Shown here: piece after piece, positions 33,782 through 42,741 of the stretch
How the letters are laid out: every line of letters begins with the position of its first letter
Position numbering within the stretch: the stretch's first letter is position 1
Assembly: GCF_003663845.1 (NCBI RefSeq)
Contig: NZ_RCCA01000001.1
Location: 4,402,001-4,466,000, forward strand
Origin: Chryseobacterium sp. 7
Lineage (GTDB): Bacteria; Bacteroidota; Bacteroidia; Flavobacteriales; Weeksellaceae
Length of the DNA: 64,000 bases
Direction: 5' to 3'
The notes under the pieces: model-generated
Told to the model about the DNA's origin: nothing
The model's input: only the letters and a program-made list of their open reading frames with translations
Databases searched by the model: none
Program-made: the position numbers and the translations under genes

Positions 33782-35860
33782 TTAATCTTTTATAATCTTT
33801 TTAGAAACAATCTGCCCGTTCTTTAATTTCAATTCTACGATGTATAATCCTGAGGGAAGTTCAGTCATGTTGATCTGATTATCCGAGAACTGTACATTCA
33901 TTCTTTGCCCTACTGCATTGGTAACGTTTACTTTTTCAATCGCTGCGTCAGATTTTACCATCAGAATTCCTTTTGTAGGATTAGGGTACATTCCTACAAC
34001 AGCTTTATTTAATTTAATATCAGATGTGCTTAAAGAAGATGTAGGCTTGATGCATCTTACGGATGCTCCCTGCCCTCTCATAGCACCAGCTGATGGATTG
34101 GCAATAGTAGTCCCGATATACAGATATTTTCCTCCTGAGCTTGAGGTATCAGAACTCCAAAAATATCCTCTTTGTCCTACATACGTAAAGTTACCATCAC
34201 TTGAGCTTCTGAATCCTCCTGCCGGTAATTTAAGATGGCTGTTATAAGCCGTTGTTGGGCTGGCAATACTTTCAGCTCCTACTAAAGTGGTCCAGTCTGC
34301 CTGAGATGGCATTTTCCAGTCTGGTCCAATGGCTTTACAAGGATCTACTCCTACGGATGCATTTACATCTGCAACGGATGCTCCGTTCCATGTATCTCCA
34401 CCAGAAAAACCTGCCCACCATGCCGGAGAGCCTGCAATATAACCACCTGCAGTTATGCTTGTTCCTTCCGGTGTGTTAGGTGATGGCGCCTGTACTACCT
34501 GAGAATTTCTAAGCTGGTGCCCGTCATCCCATCTTCCCCATTGGAAAAGATCTCCGTATGAGTTGGCATCAGCCATTGATGAAGCTACCTGTGCACTTCC
34601 CAGATTCTGCTGAAGCCATATTTTTCCGTCTGATCCTCTTACCGTAGTATAAGCAACCTGCTGACCACGATACATAAAGCTTATACATCCAATATCACCT
34701 GCATTGGCTCCGGGATCTGTATTGCTGCAAGTCTGAGGATTTAAGTTCAGAGAAATTCTTTTAACTTTTGTTGTAGTGTCAGAATAAGCCAAAACAAGGT
34801 AATTCTGTGCTTTATCTACTGCAAGATCATTGTATTTTGCCTCACCATCCGAAACAAAATCTCCTCCAAAAGGAACCCAGTTTTGTGAATCGTCTAATTT
34901 ATAAACAGTATTTCTCAGGAAATTATCATTTTCAAAACGGCTGGCTACCACATAAGGTGTCCCGGATCCGGTTACCGCTAAAGCAACGTGCTGTACTCTT
35001 CCATCAGAAAAGTTGGCATTTCCAACCTGTACCCATGAGTTTCCGTCAAATTTTTTAACATTCACTTTTCTTCCTCCTCCTGAGTTGGATACATAGGCTA
35101 CATAAATTCTATTGGATCCATCTAATGCAATATCAGCGTTGTACTGCTCTCCTGATGATGAAGCATCTGCAGCAGCTCCGCCTACTAAAGTCCAGTTTTG
35201 TGTAGAATTGGCATCTGTACTGTTTTGATACACTTTCAGCCCTCCGGAAACATTACAGGTATAGACCATATTATTGGTTCCGATAACCATTTCAGCAAAT
35301 TCAGCGCCTCCTGAGAAGCCTGCATTTCCTACTTGCTCCCATGCTCCTCCAAAATATCTTTTTACTGTTCCCGAACCATAAGATCCATAAGTGAATATAA
35401 TATTATCAGAGGATACCGCAGAAGCCTGGTAATTTACAGAACTTTCTGTAGCATTAGGAAGTTGAGACCACAATGATCCTGTATATAAACGTACTTCCAT
35501 CCCTGAACCCGGATAACCAAGCTGGTTTGTATAATAAATACTGTTCCCATTAGGGCTTACAGATAATGAGTTGTAAGTGGCTGTTCCCGTAGTAACTCCG
35601 GCCGTTCCGCCTAAGTAAGACCATGAGCTTCCGTTGAATTTCTGAACAGAACCTTTTGCTACTGAAACATCATAATATGACAGATAGTAATTTCCTGAGT
35701 TATCAATAACAAGATTATTAAAACTGCTTCCTGCTGCAGATACATCCTGAACGCCTCCTACATTTTCCCATTGCTGTGCATACATACAGCTTCCAGCAAG
35801 GGTTAGCAGTGCTAATCCCGTTCTTATTTTCTGTATTGCAAAATGTAAATCTTTAAACAT
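33782..35860 (-). CDS. T9SS-secreted propeller-like protein with FISUMP (major paralogous) domain
   Basis: A 692-aa exported protein. Signal around residues 10-29 (LALLTLAGSCMYAQ), then about 340 residues of repeated blade-like units (FNGSSWSYLGG, FGGAWEQVGNAGF, FDGNSWVQVGNANF) suggesting a beta-propeller. A Fibrobacter-type major paralogous domain follows (WLQQNLGS, LFQWGRWDDGHQ, WKMPSQADWTTL, GYFWSSDT, SVRCIKP). The C-terminus is a T9SS sorting domain (VGMYPNPTKGILMVKSD, ending KKIIKD). Likely a surface adhesion or binding protein; ligand unknown. Its promoter faces that of the AraC gene. Confidence 0.85.
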   Translation of the reverse strand: MFKDLHFAIQKIRTGLALLTLAGSCMYAQQWENVGGVQDVSAAGSSFNNLVIDNSGNYYLSYYDVSVAKGSVQKFNGSSWSYLGGTAGVTTGTATYNSLSVSPNGNSIYYTNQLGYPGSGMEVRLYTGSLWSQLPNATESSVNYQASAVSSDNIIFTYGSYGSGTVKRYFGGAWEQVGNAGFSGGAEFAEMVIGTNNMVYTCNVSGGLKVYQNSTDANSTQNWTLVGGAAADASSSGEQYNADIALDGSNRIYVAYVSNSGGGRKVNVKKFDGNSWVQVGNANFSDGRVQHVALAVTGSGTPYVVASRFENDNFLRNTVYKLDDSQNWVPFGGDFVSDGEAKYNDLAVDKAQNYLVLAYSDTTTKVKRISLNLNPQTCSNTDPGANAGDIGCISFMYRGQQVAYTTVRGSDGKIWLQQNLGSAQVASSMADANSYGDLFQWGRWDDGHQLRNSQVVQAPSPNTPEGTSITAGGYIAGSPAWWAGFSGGDTWNGASVADVNASVGVDPCKAIGPDWKMPSQADWTTLVGAESIASPTTAYNSHLKLPAGGFRSSSDGNFTYVGQRGYFWSSDTSSSGGKYLYIGTTIANPSAGAMRGQGASVRCIKPTSSLSTSDIKLNKAVVGMYPNPTKGILMVKSDAAIEKVNVTNAVGQRMNVQFSDNQINMTELPSGLYIVELKLKNGQIVSKKIIKD

Positions 35861-35895
35861 ATGAAATATTATTTTTAATTATTCTAAATTTAATT

Positions 35896-35913
35896 TAATT
35901 TTGCGCAAAAGTA
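35896..35913. promoter_or_regulatory. face-to-face overlapping -7 boxes (AraC gene and FISUMP-type gene)
   Basis: TAATTTTGCGCAAAAGTA is a near-palindrome (one mismatched pair). The plus strand reads TAATTTTG (35896-35903) toward the AraC gene and the minus strand reads TACTTTTG (35913-35906) toward the T9SS gene; both match TAnnTTTG. No clear -33 TTG is seen for either. Confidence 0.6.
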
Positions 35914-35993
35914 CCTCACATTATCAACCCCGAGTTATCATTTCCGAACTTTTGGTTATCCTGCGAAGAACTTTTCCTTTAAGAAGTTGTACC

Positions 35994-36887
35994 ATGGCCG
36001 TAAAAATGTGTTGTATGAGGAATCAATATAAAAGTGGACTTTTGTTCAGATCCGAAGACATCAAAATCATCATGCAGGAAGACCTGTGCCCTGACCAATC
36101 CTTCAAATCTCATATGCTGGAAGGGAGGTCCAGTTTTAATCTTATTTTCATGTTGAGTGATAGCATTAATTTAGAGGCTCATGACTGCGGTACTAAATTT
36201 CAATTCAAGAAAAATCAATACATCCTCCATTATTCACCAAAAGAAAGTGTTGCGGAATTATGGACAGAAAATCAGGAAATTTTGAGGTATCTTCAGATTC
36301 AGATTAATTACCAATATATTTTTAACCTCATCAATCCTGAGCTAAATCATGAGAATGCTGAAATTCTGGAAAATATGATTCATAATAATTTCATTTTCCT
36401 TCATAAAGAAACGCCGCCGGACATGACGGTTGAAATGCATATGATTGTAAAGGAGATTCTGGGTTATACCAAAAAAGGGATCATGCAGAAATTATTTATA
36501 GAAGCAAAGATCATCAAACTTCTTATTTTAATTTTTGAGCAGTTCAATGAGAAAAACACATTGGAATCTACTCCAAAGATACCGGAAATCATCAGAAAAT
36601 TTATTGATGAAAATTACCACAGAAATATAAAAGCAGAAGAGATTGGAAAGTATATAGGTTTGAATCAAAATATCATCAGAAAGGAATTCAAGGCTCAGTA
36701 TCATACAACGATAGCTCATTATATATCAGAGCTCAGAATGCTGAAAGCAAAAAAGCTGATTACCGATAAAGAAATTATGATCAAAGAAATTGCTATTGAG
36801 TGTGGTTATGAATACCTGCAGAATTTTACACGGGCTTTTAAAAAGAAATTTGGAGTGTCTCCGGAAAGTCTGAGGAATAATAAATAG
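35994..36887 (+). CDS. AraC-family transcriptional regulator
   Basis: DNA-binding regulator of about 297 aa. The C-terminal domain has two helix-turn-helix units: IKAEEIGKYIGLNQNIIRKEF and IMIKEIAIECGYEYLQNFTRAFKKKFGVSPE, the second matching the AraC signature. The N-terminal part is a ligand or dimer domain without a recognised family. The frame is open from a TTG at 35901, but that TTG is part of a -7 promoter box, so the ATG at 35994 (MAVKMCC) is preferred; ATGs at 36006 and 36015 are alternatives. It is divergent from the FISUMP-type T9SS gene, its likely target. Confidence 0.88.
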   Translation: MAVKMCCMRNQYKSGLLFRSEDIKIIMQEDLCPDQSFKSHMLEGRSSFNLIFMLSDSINLEAHDCGTKFQFKKNQYILHYSPKESVAELWTENQEILRYLQIQINYQYIFNLINPELNHENAEILENMIHNNFIFLHKETPPDMTVEMHMIVKEILGYTKKGIMQKLFIEAKIIKLLILIFEQFNEKNTLESTPKIPEIIRKFIDENYHRNIKAEEIGKYIGLNQNIIRKEFKAQYHTTIAHYISELRMLKAKKLITDKEIMIKEIAIECGYEYLQNFTRAFKKKFGVSPESLRNNK

Positions 36888-36888
36888 A

Positions 36889-36916
36889 AAAACCGCTTAA
36901 TTGCTTAAGCGGTTTT
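36889..36916. terminator. terminator after the AraC gene
   Basis: Perfect 12-bp stem AAAACCGCTTAA/TTAAGCGGTTTT with a 4-base loop, flanked by T and A runs usable on both strands. Confidence 0.75.
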
Positions 36917-36980
36917 GTATATGTTGTTTTGCTTTGATATTACTTTTTCAGAATTAAGGTGAAAAAGCAATGACAATCAA

Positions 36981-37286
36981 TTAATGATGATGTCCGTGAT
37001 CGTGAAGGAAAGGTCCGTTTCCTTTAGGCTCGTTATAGATAACTTCTACACCTTCCTGCTCAGTAATAAGCTTTCTTCTGATATCTTCAGGATCGAAAGG
37101 TTTTACTTTTCCGAAATACTCTTTCAAACCTTCAGTTAGCCACATTGGGATTACTAATCCGAAGAACATAAAAATACACCAGAATCCTACTAGGAACATA
37201 GTAATGAAGAATATAGTCCAAAGGAACTGGTAAAACGGCCAAAATGCTGATAATATCGTTATCATTCTCTTAAAGATTTTAGGCAA
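36981..37286 (-). CDS. small membrane protein with histidine-rich tail, unknown
   Basis: A 101-aa protein I cannot assign to a family. Residues 13-50 are strongly hydrophobic and aromatic (FWPFYQFLWTIFFITMFLVG then FWCIFMFFGLVIPMWL), enough for one hairpin or two helices. A charged cytoplasmic or periplasmic region follows, and the protein ends HDHGHHH, a likely metal-binding tail. An internal ATG at 37265 is a possible start. It lies 72 bases downstream of the class I fumarase gene on the same strand and could be co-transcribed with this iron-sulfur enzyme. Confidence 0.6.
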   Translation of the reverse strand: MPKIFKRMITILSAFWPFYQFLWTIFFITMFLVGFWCIFMFFGLVIPMWLTEGLKEYFGKVKPFDPEDIRRKLITEQEGVEVIYNEPKGNGPFLHDHGHHH

Positions 37287-37358
37287 AAATAGAACTTTTT
37301 TCCTTTTTACACAAAAGATCAGGGTTCTATTTTGTTATTTATTTTAATTTTAAACTAA

Positions 37359-38966
37359 TTAGTGGGCAAGATTTGCGAAGAAATCATTCCCTTTATCATC
37401 GGAAATAATGAATGCAGGAAAGTCTTTTACTTCAATTTTTCTTACTGCTTCCATTCCTAATTCCGGGAAGTCTACTACATCTACAGACACAATATTGTCT
37501 TTGGCAAGAATAGCAGCCGGCCCTCCGATAGATCCAAGATAGAAACCTCCGTATTTGTGACAAGCATTGGTAACATCTTTACTTCTGTTTCCTTTTGCCA
37601 GCATAATCATGCTTCCGCCATGACTTTGGAACTCGTCTACATAAACGTCCATTCTTCCGGCAGTAGTAGGCCCGAAACTTCCTGAAGCCATTCCTTCCGG
37701 AGTTTTTGCAGGTCCTGCATAATAGATCGGGTGATTTTTGAAATATTCAGGCATTGGTTTCCCACTGTCGATAATTTCTTTGATTTTTGCGTGTGCGATG
37801 TCTCTTGCTACGATTAGTGTTCCGTTCAGTTTTAATCGGGTTTTGATCGGGTATTTTGAAAGCTCGGCAAGAATTTCCGGCATCGGTTTATTTAGGTTAA
37901 CCTCAACGGCTTCTTCCAAGTGTGGAGGAGTATCAGGCAAGAATCTTTTCGGATCTTGTTCTAATTGCTCAAGGAAGATTCCTTCTTTGGTAATTTTTCC
38001 TTTGATATTTCTATCTGCAGAACAAGAAACTCCCATTCCTACCGGACAAGATGCAGCATGTCTCGGAAGTCTGATTACTCTTACATCATGCGTAAGGTAT
38101 TTACCTCCAAACTGAGCTCCGATGGCACTTTCCTGGCAGATTTTCTGAACTTTAGCTTCCCATTCAAGGTCTCTGAATGCCTGTCCGGCTTCATTTCCTT
38201 CTGTAGGAAGATTGTCATAATATTTTGCGGATGCTTTTTTAACGGTTGCAAGGTTGGCTTCTGCTGAAGTTCCCCCGATTACCAATGCTAAGTGGTAGGG
38301 CGGGCAGGCAGCTGTTCCAAGATCTGAGATTCTTTCTTTAACGAATTCTTCAAGAGATTTTTCGTTCAATAAAGATTTTGTCTTTTGGTATAAGAATGTT
38401 TTGTTGGCAGAACCACCTCCTTTTGTTAAGAATAAAAACTCGTAAGAATCTCCTTTTTTAGCATAGATATCAATCTGCGCAGGAAGGTTAGATCCAGAAT
38501 TCTTTTCATCAAACATCGTTAAAGGAACAACCTGAGAATATCTTAAGTTTCTTTTCTGATACGTATTGAAGATTCCTTTGCTCAGGTATTCACCATCTTC
38601 TACTCCAGTGTACACATTTTCTCCTTTCTTCCCCATTACAATTGCTGTACCTGTATCCTGGCAAGAAGGAAGAGCTCCTTCAACTGCTACTGCAGCATTT
38701 TGCAGAAGATTATAAGCAACGAATCTGTCGTTATCTGTAGCTTCAGGATCGTCAATAATTCTTCTAAGACTTTCTAAGTGTGAAGAACGAAGCATGAAAG
38801 AAACATCTGCCATCGCTTCTTCGGCTAACAATTCTAATCCTTTCGGATCTACTGTTAAAATTTCTCTGTCCCCCAGTTTTTCAACCTTTACATAGTCTGA
38901 TGTAAGCTTCTTATACACCGTATCATCTTTCTGAATAGGATACGGATCCTGATATCTAAAATCCAT
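37359..38966 (-). CDS. fumA: fumarate hydratase class I (iron-sulfur)
   Basis: 4Fe-4S fumarase of the TCA cycle, fumarate to malate. The 535-aa single-chain form carries both alpha and beta domains. Cluster cysteines are visible in ALPSCQDTGTAIVMGKKGE (about Cys102), in SCPVGMGVSC and in AACPPYHLALVIGG; the C-terminal domain has the GPTTAGRMD motif. Iron-dependent and oxygen-sensitive by family. A -7 box lies just upstream (38983-38990). The unrelated class II enzyme fumC is encoded 0.6 kb away on the opposite strand. Confidence 0.94.
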   Translation of the reverse strand: MDFRYQDPYPIQKDDTVYKKLTSDYVKVEKLGDREILTVDPKGLELLAEEAMADVSFMLRSSHLESLRRIIDDPEATDNDRFVAYNLLQNAAVAVEGALPSCQDTGTAIVMGKKGENVYTGVEDGEYLSKGIFNTYQKRNLRYSQVVPLTMFDEKNSGSNLPAQIDIYAKKGDSYEFLFLTKGGGSANKTFLYQKTKSLLNEKSLEEFVKERISDLGTAACPPYHLALVIGGTSAEANLATVKKASAKYYDNLPTEGNEAGQAFRDLEWEAKVQKICQESAIGAQFGGKYLTHDVRVIRLPRHAASCPVGMGVSCSADRNIKGKITKEGIFLEQLEQDPKRFLPDTPPHLEEAVEVNLNKPMPEILAELSKYPIKTRLKLNGTLIVARDIAHAKIKEIIDSGKPMPEYFKNHPIYYAGPAKTPEGMASGSFGPTTAGRMDVYVDEFQSHGGSMIMLAKGNRSKDVTNACHKYGGFYLGSIGGPAAILAKDNIVSVDVVDFPELGMEAVRKIEVKDFPAFIISDDKGNDFFANLAH

Positions 38967-38982
38967 TCAATTTTTGTTTGTG

Positions 38983-38990
38983 CAAAAATA
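38983..38990 (-). promoter_or_regulatory. -7 promoter box of the class I fumarase
   Basis: Minus-strand TATTTTTG, a full TAnnTTTG match, 16 bases before the ATG. Confidence 0.55.
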
Positions 38991-39130
38991 CGTCTCCTGT
39001 AAAAAAATATGAGTAAAATCAGTCATTTAAATTGATATTTATAATGATTATAAATTGGCGGTTTCTGAGTTTATAAGTACCTTTATAGAAAGTTATTGCA
39101 ATAGATTTCAAATTTGCATAATTCAATTTA

Positions 39131-39580
39131 ATGAAAAATACATTAGTCATTTTTTTCTGTTTTATAATGTACAGTAGCTATTTCGGTCAATATGAAAATA
39201 CGATACAACTTTCAGGAACTTGGACCGGAAAAGTTGAGGGGCATCCAATTAAATTTGAGATTTTGGAAAAAACACCCAATTCTATTACTTTTTCGTTTAT
39301 CAATTTTCAAAATGAAAGGTTTACAATTTTAAAATCTGATATAACAACTAATGAAAAAAATGAGTTTGTTATTTCTATTAAAGAGGCTAAATTTTCTTCA
39401 CAACGCTACGAAGATTGCATATTTTCCACAGGAACTTTAACTCTATCTAATGTCTTGCAGGACAGCATGAGACTAAATTTAAAATCAGTTGGCCCAATAT
39501 GTTTTATAAGCTATGATGTGGGGAGGAATATGCCCGATATAAAGGATCTCATTTTAACAAAAGAAAAATCAAATAAATAA
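39131..39580 (+). CDS. small exported protein, unknown
   Basis: No family recognised. The 149-aa protein has a signal peptide (MKNTLVIFFCFIMYSSYFGQ) and then a beta-rich sequence that reads like a lipocalin-like or small barrel domain: TIQLSGTWTGKVEGHPIKFE, SITFSFINFQNERFTILKSD and LTLSNVLQDSMRLNLKSVG. The coding stretch is noticeably A/T-richer than fumC. It ends one base before the fumC start and is divergent from the class I fumarase gene, so it should be co-transcribed with fumC; a functional link is unproven. Confidence 0.6.
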   Translation: MKNTLVIFFCFIMYSSYFGQYENTIQLSGTWTGKVEGHPIKFEILEKTPNSITFSFINFQNERFTILKSDITTNEKNEFVISIKEAKFSSQRYEDCIFSTGTLTLSNVLQDSMRLNLKSVGPICFISYDVGRNMPDIKDLILTKEKSNK

Positions 39581-39581
39581 T

Positions 39582-40976
39582 ATGAATTACAGAATTGAAA
39601 AAGACACCATGGGAGAAGTGCAGGTACCTGCAGATAAACTTTGGGGTGCACAGACGGAACGTTCCAGAAACAATTTCAAAATAGGACCTGAGAGTTCAAT
39701 GCCGCACGAAATCATTGAAGCTTTTGCTTATCTGAAAAAAGCAGCCGCTTATACCAACACTGATCTGGGAGTACTTTCCGCAGAAAAAAGAGATATGATC
39801 GCTAAAGTATGTGATGAAATTCTGGAGGGAAAACTTAATGACCAGTTTCCATTGGTAATCTGGCAGACGGGTTCCGGCACGCAGTCTAACATGAATGTTA
39901 ATGAAGTAGTTTCAAATAGAGCTCACGTCAATAACGGAGGAACTTTAGGCGAAAAATCTGAAATCCATCCTAATGATGATGTGAATAAATCCCAGTCATC
40001 CAATGACACTTACCCTACTGCCATGCACATTGCTGCTTACACAAAAGTGGTGGAAGTAACGATTCCCGCAGTTGAAAAACTAAAAAATACACTGGCTGAA
40101 AAGTCGAAAGCCTTCAAAGATGTGGTAAAAATCGGTAGAACCCATTTGATGGATGCTACTCCACTTACTCTTGGACAGGAATTTTCCGGATATGTGGCTC
40201 AATTGGAATTCGGATTGAGAGCTTTAAAAAATACATTACCTCACCTTTCTGAACTGGCTTTGGGAGGAACGGCTGTAGGTACAGGATTGAATACGCCTAA
40301 CGGTTATGATGTAAAAGTAGCGGAATATATTGCTCAGTTTACCAATCATCCTTTCATTACCGCAGAAAATAAATTTGAAGCCCTTGCTGCTCATGATGCG
40401 ATTGTAGAGTCTCACGGAGCTTTAAAACAGCTGGCTGTTTCTTTATATAAAATTGCTCAGGATGTACGATTACTGGCATCGGGCCCACGTTCCGGAATTG
40501 GAGAAATTCATATTCCTGAGAATGAGCCGGGGTCTTCTATCATGCCTGGGAAGGTAAATCCTACTCAGAATGAAGCCATGACTATGGTTTGTGCACAGGT
40601 TTTAGGAAATGATACTACGATTTCGTTTGCAGGAACTCAGGGAAATTATGAACTGAACGTTTTCAAACCTGTAATGGCGTATAATTTCTTACAGTCTGCC
40701 CAATTGATTGCCGATGCATGTATTTCCTTCAATGATCACTGTGCGGTAGGTATTGAACCGAATCATGAGAGAATTAAAGAGCTCGTAGACAAATCTTTAA
40801 TGCTTGTTACGGCTTTAAATACTCATATCGGATATGAAAATGCTGCTAAGATTGCGAAGACAGCCCATAAAAACGGAACAACGTTGAAAGAAGAAGCCAT
40901 CAATCTTGGTTTGTTAACTGCTGAGCAGTTTGACGAATGGGTAAAACCGGAAGATATGGTAGGAAGTTTAAAATAA
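39582..40976 (+). CDS. fumC: fumarate hydratase class II
   Basis: Iron-independent fumarase of the aspartase/fumarase superfamily, 464 aa. The superfamily signature GSSIMPGKVNPTQNE carries the catalytic Ser loop, with SSNDTYPTAMHI and GRTHLMDATPLTLG as the other two conserved regions. It overlaps in function with the class I enzyme across the divergent gap, and is typically used when iron is short or oxygen stress is high. The ATG lies one base after the preceding small gene's stop. Confidence 0.96.
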   Translation: MNYRIEKDTMGEVQVPADKLWGAQTERSRNNFKIGPESSMPHEIIEAFAYLKKAAAYTNTDLGVLSAEKRDMIAKVCDEILEGKLNDQFPLVIWQTGSGTQSNMNVNEVVSNRAHVNNGGTLGEKSEIHPNDDVNKSQSSNDTYPTAMHIAAYTKVVEVTIPAVEKLKNTLAEKSKAFKDVVKIGRTHLMDATPLTLGQEFSGYVAQLEFGLRALKNTLPHLSELALGGTAVGTGLNTPNGYDVKVAEYIAQFTNHPFITAENKFEALAAHDAIVESHGALKQLAVSLYKIAQDVRLLASGPRSGIGEIHIPENEPGSSIMPGKVNPTQNEAMTMVCAQVLGNDTTISFAGTQGNYELNVFKPVMAYNFLQSAQLIADACISFNDHCAVGIEPNHERIKELVDKSLMLVTALNTHIGYENAAKIAKTAHKNGTTLKEEAINLGLLTAEQFDEWVKPEDMVGSLK

Positions 40977-41000
40977 TGATTCTATAACTGATACAATGCA

Positions 41001-41029
41001 AAAACTCCGGGAGCTTTTCCCGGAGTTTT
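41001..41029. terminator. terminator between fumC and the barrel gene
   Basis: Stem AAAACTCCGGGA (41001-41012) and TCCCGGAGTTTT (41018-41029) with T-run downstream on both strands, serving both convergent genes. Confidence 0.85.
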
Positions 41030-41056
41030 TCGTTTTGCAATCAAAATATATTCAAT

Positions 41057-42100
41057 TTAATCTAATCCGATGGCCAAGCCGAATATCAGTGCTTTATCAT
41101 CTTTGAAATAACTGTCTTTAAAGAAATTACTGAAATCCTTCTTCACAAAGACACTGAAACTGTTGTATGAAAAAGTAAGCTGTGCTCCATACACAAAAGG
41201 ATTCACCTGATAATTTCCGCGGTCTCTGGTTTCGCCATCAATTCCTTTTACAATATTGTTGGTAGACATTTTTACGCCTCCATATACATTCGCTCCAATT
41301 TTAAATCCTGTGTAATAGCTTCTGTACTGAATATCCATTCCGGCATTTTTAAGCCTGGAAAAGTTATACTGCACCCCAAGAGGAACCATAATATATCCTG
41401 TTCTCAACTTGCTTTTCTCCAGATTTTCGCTGTATTGAGCCAGAGCAACTCCCTGGTTGGCATTTCTTATAAACATCATATTGTTATCTGCTCTTACGGT
41501 TCTCCATGAGAATCCTAATCCTGAAGTAATGGCCCATGGACTTGTTCTGCTAAGCTGGTAGTTCAGTTTCAGACCAAATTCCAGGTTGTTGGCATATCCT
41601 ATGTTTTTATCCAGCTCATTATCTGGAGCACTGTTTGTCAAGGTCATAATTCCGTAAGAGAAATACCCTGTAAAGCTTCTGCTGGGACGGAATTTTTTCA
41701 ATAATTTTTCTTTAAGTTCTTCTTTGGAAGTAACATCTGTGTTCAAAAGGGAATATCTTACCTGCTTCTGAATAACATCATCCAGGTCAAATCCAAGTTC
41801 CTCAATTCTTTTGTCCATTTTCTCAGAATAACGGTCTGCAATCTGAGCTTTTTCTCTGTCAAAATCCGCTTTATCAAGGTTTCTGGCCTGCAAAACCACC
41901 AGTTCCTCTTCCATCAGCTTTTTTTCTTCCTGGATGATGGTATTGATCTTCGTGGCATATTCTTCTACTTTCTCTTTTACAATCGGGCTTACTTCGGTGT
42001 CTTTCTTAGAAGACAGATTAATATTCAGTCCCTTTTTCTGTGCATGGAATGACGCTGAAACAGAGCATAGCAATCCCATTACGATTAATTTCTTGATCAT
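41057..42100 (-). CDS. outer-membrane beta-barrel protein with coiled-coil N-terminal region
   Basis: A 347-aa exported protein with signal MIKKLIVMGLLCSVSASFHAQ. Residues about 35-100 are helical and acidic/basic (VKEKVEEYATKINTIIQEEKKLMEEE), and the rest is barrel-like: NLEFGLKLNYQL, WAITSGLGFSWRTV, TGFKIGANVYGGVK, ending FGLAIGLD. It is the last gene of an operon with an ECF sigma factor and a membrane anti-sigma-like protein. It may be the regulon's output or part of its sensing; context alone suggests this. Confidence 0.7.
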   Translation of the reverse strand: MIKKLIVMGLLCSVSASFHAQKKGLNINLSSKKDTEVSPIVKEKVEEYATKINTIIQEEKKLMEEELVVLQARNLDKADFDREKAQIADRYSEKMDKRIEELGFDLDDVIQKQVRYSLLNTDVTSKEELKEKLLKKFRPSRSFTGYFSYGIMTLTNSAPDNELDKNIGYANNLEFGLKLNYQLSRTSPWAITSGLGFSWRTVRADNNMMFIRNANQGVALAQYSENLEKSKLRTGYIMVPLGVQYNFSRLKNAGMDIQYRSYYTGFKIGANVYGGVKMSTNNIVKGIDGETRDRGNYQVNPFVYGAQLTFSYNSFSVFVKKDFSNFFKDSYFKDDKALIFGLAIGLD

Positions 42101-42129
42101 ATTATTAATTTTTATTTTTTTCGGGTAAA

Positions 42130-42741
42130 TTATCTGGCATTCAAATCAATAGTAGCCACGTTGCTTCCATCCTTTGTTTTTTCAATCACATCTTTATGTT
42201 CTACTGAGAAAAGCAGTGTGGAAGGATCTACATATTTCTTCTTTTTGACCGGAATTTTTAAAGAATCGGCTTTTGCCATCAGCTTAGGATTAGAAAGCTG
42301 TGGAAGATCCAGTTTTTTCAGAGGAAGAGTTTCTTTGGGAATCAGTTTATTCTGACCTATCGCTACAGGGGAAATTACTTCTTCTTTGTTCTGGGAAAGT
42401 GTTTTCCTTACTTCCTTTTTATCAATATTATCAACTGCCAGCGGAACTGTATTCTGTACTGGATCTTTTACAATTTCTTCTTCTGTAGCTTTTTTTCCTG
42501 TTTGTTTTACCATTTTCGGTTGAGCTTCCGAAGGTTGGTTAAGAAAGTACAGAACACTTCCCAAACTGAATAATGCCATTAAACTTGCTGCTACCAAAAA
42601 CCAGTTTACTTTTGATTTGAGGCGAGTATTATTGCTGTTATGAAGTTCAATTTCAGACCACAGATCACGGGATGGAGCAATCTCTCTTTCCTCAATCTGC
42701 TTTTTGATCTGCTGTTCAATATTATCTGTAAACGTTTTCAT
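42130..42741 (-). CDS. single-pass membrane protein, putative anti-sigma factor
   Basis: A 203-aa protein with a short charged cytoplasmic N-terminus (EQQIKKQIEEREIAPSRDLW), one transmembrane helix at about residues 46-66 (WFLVAASLMALFSLGSVLYF), and a Lys/Pro-rich periplasmic part. This topology, and a 20-base overlap with the end of an ECF sigma factor gene, are what is expected of a membrane anti-sigma. No classical zinc-binding anti-sigma motif is present, so the role is inferred. Confidence 0.65.
   Translation of the reverse strand: MKTFTDNIEQQIKKQIEEREIAPSRDLWSEIELHNSNNTRLKSKVNWFLVAASLMALFSLGSVLYFLNQPSEAQPKMVKQTGKKATEEEIVKDPVQNTVPLAVDNIDKKEVRKTLSQNKEEVISPVAIGQNKLIPKETLPLKKLDLPQLSNPKLMAKADSLKIPVKKKKYVDPSTLLFSVEHKDVIEKTKDGSNVATIDLNAR

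Noticed and set aside
33918..35058. Plus-strand ORFs opposite the FISUMP-type gene
   Set aside because: The minus frame has signal peptide, FISUMP domain and sorting domain; the plus frames have none.
35901..35993. Upstream TTG-started extension of the AraC protein
   Set aside because: The TTG is part of a -7 promoter box, so it is unlikely to be inside the transcript, and the extra residues do not look conserved.
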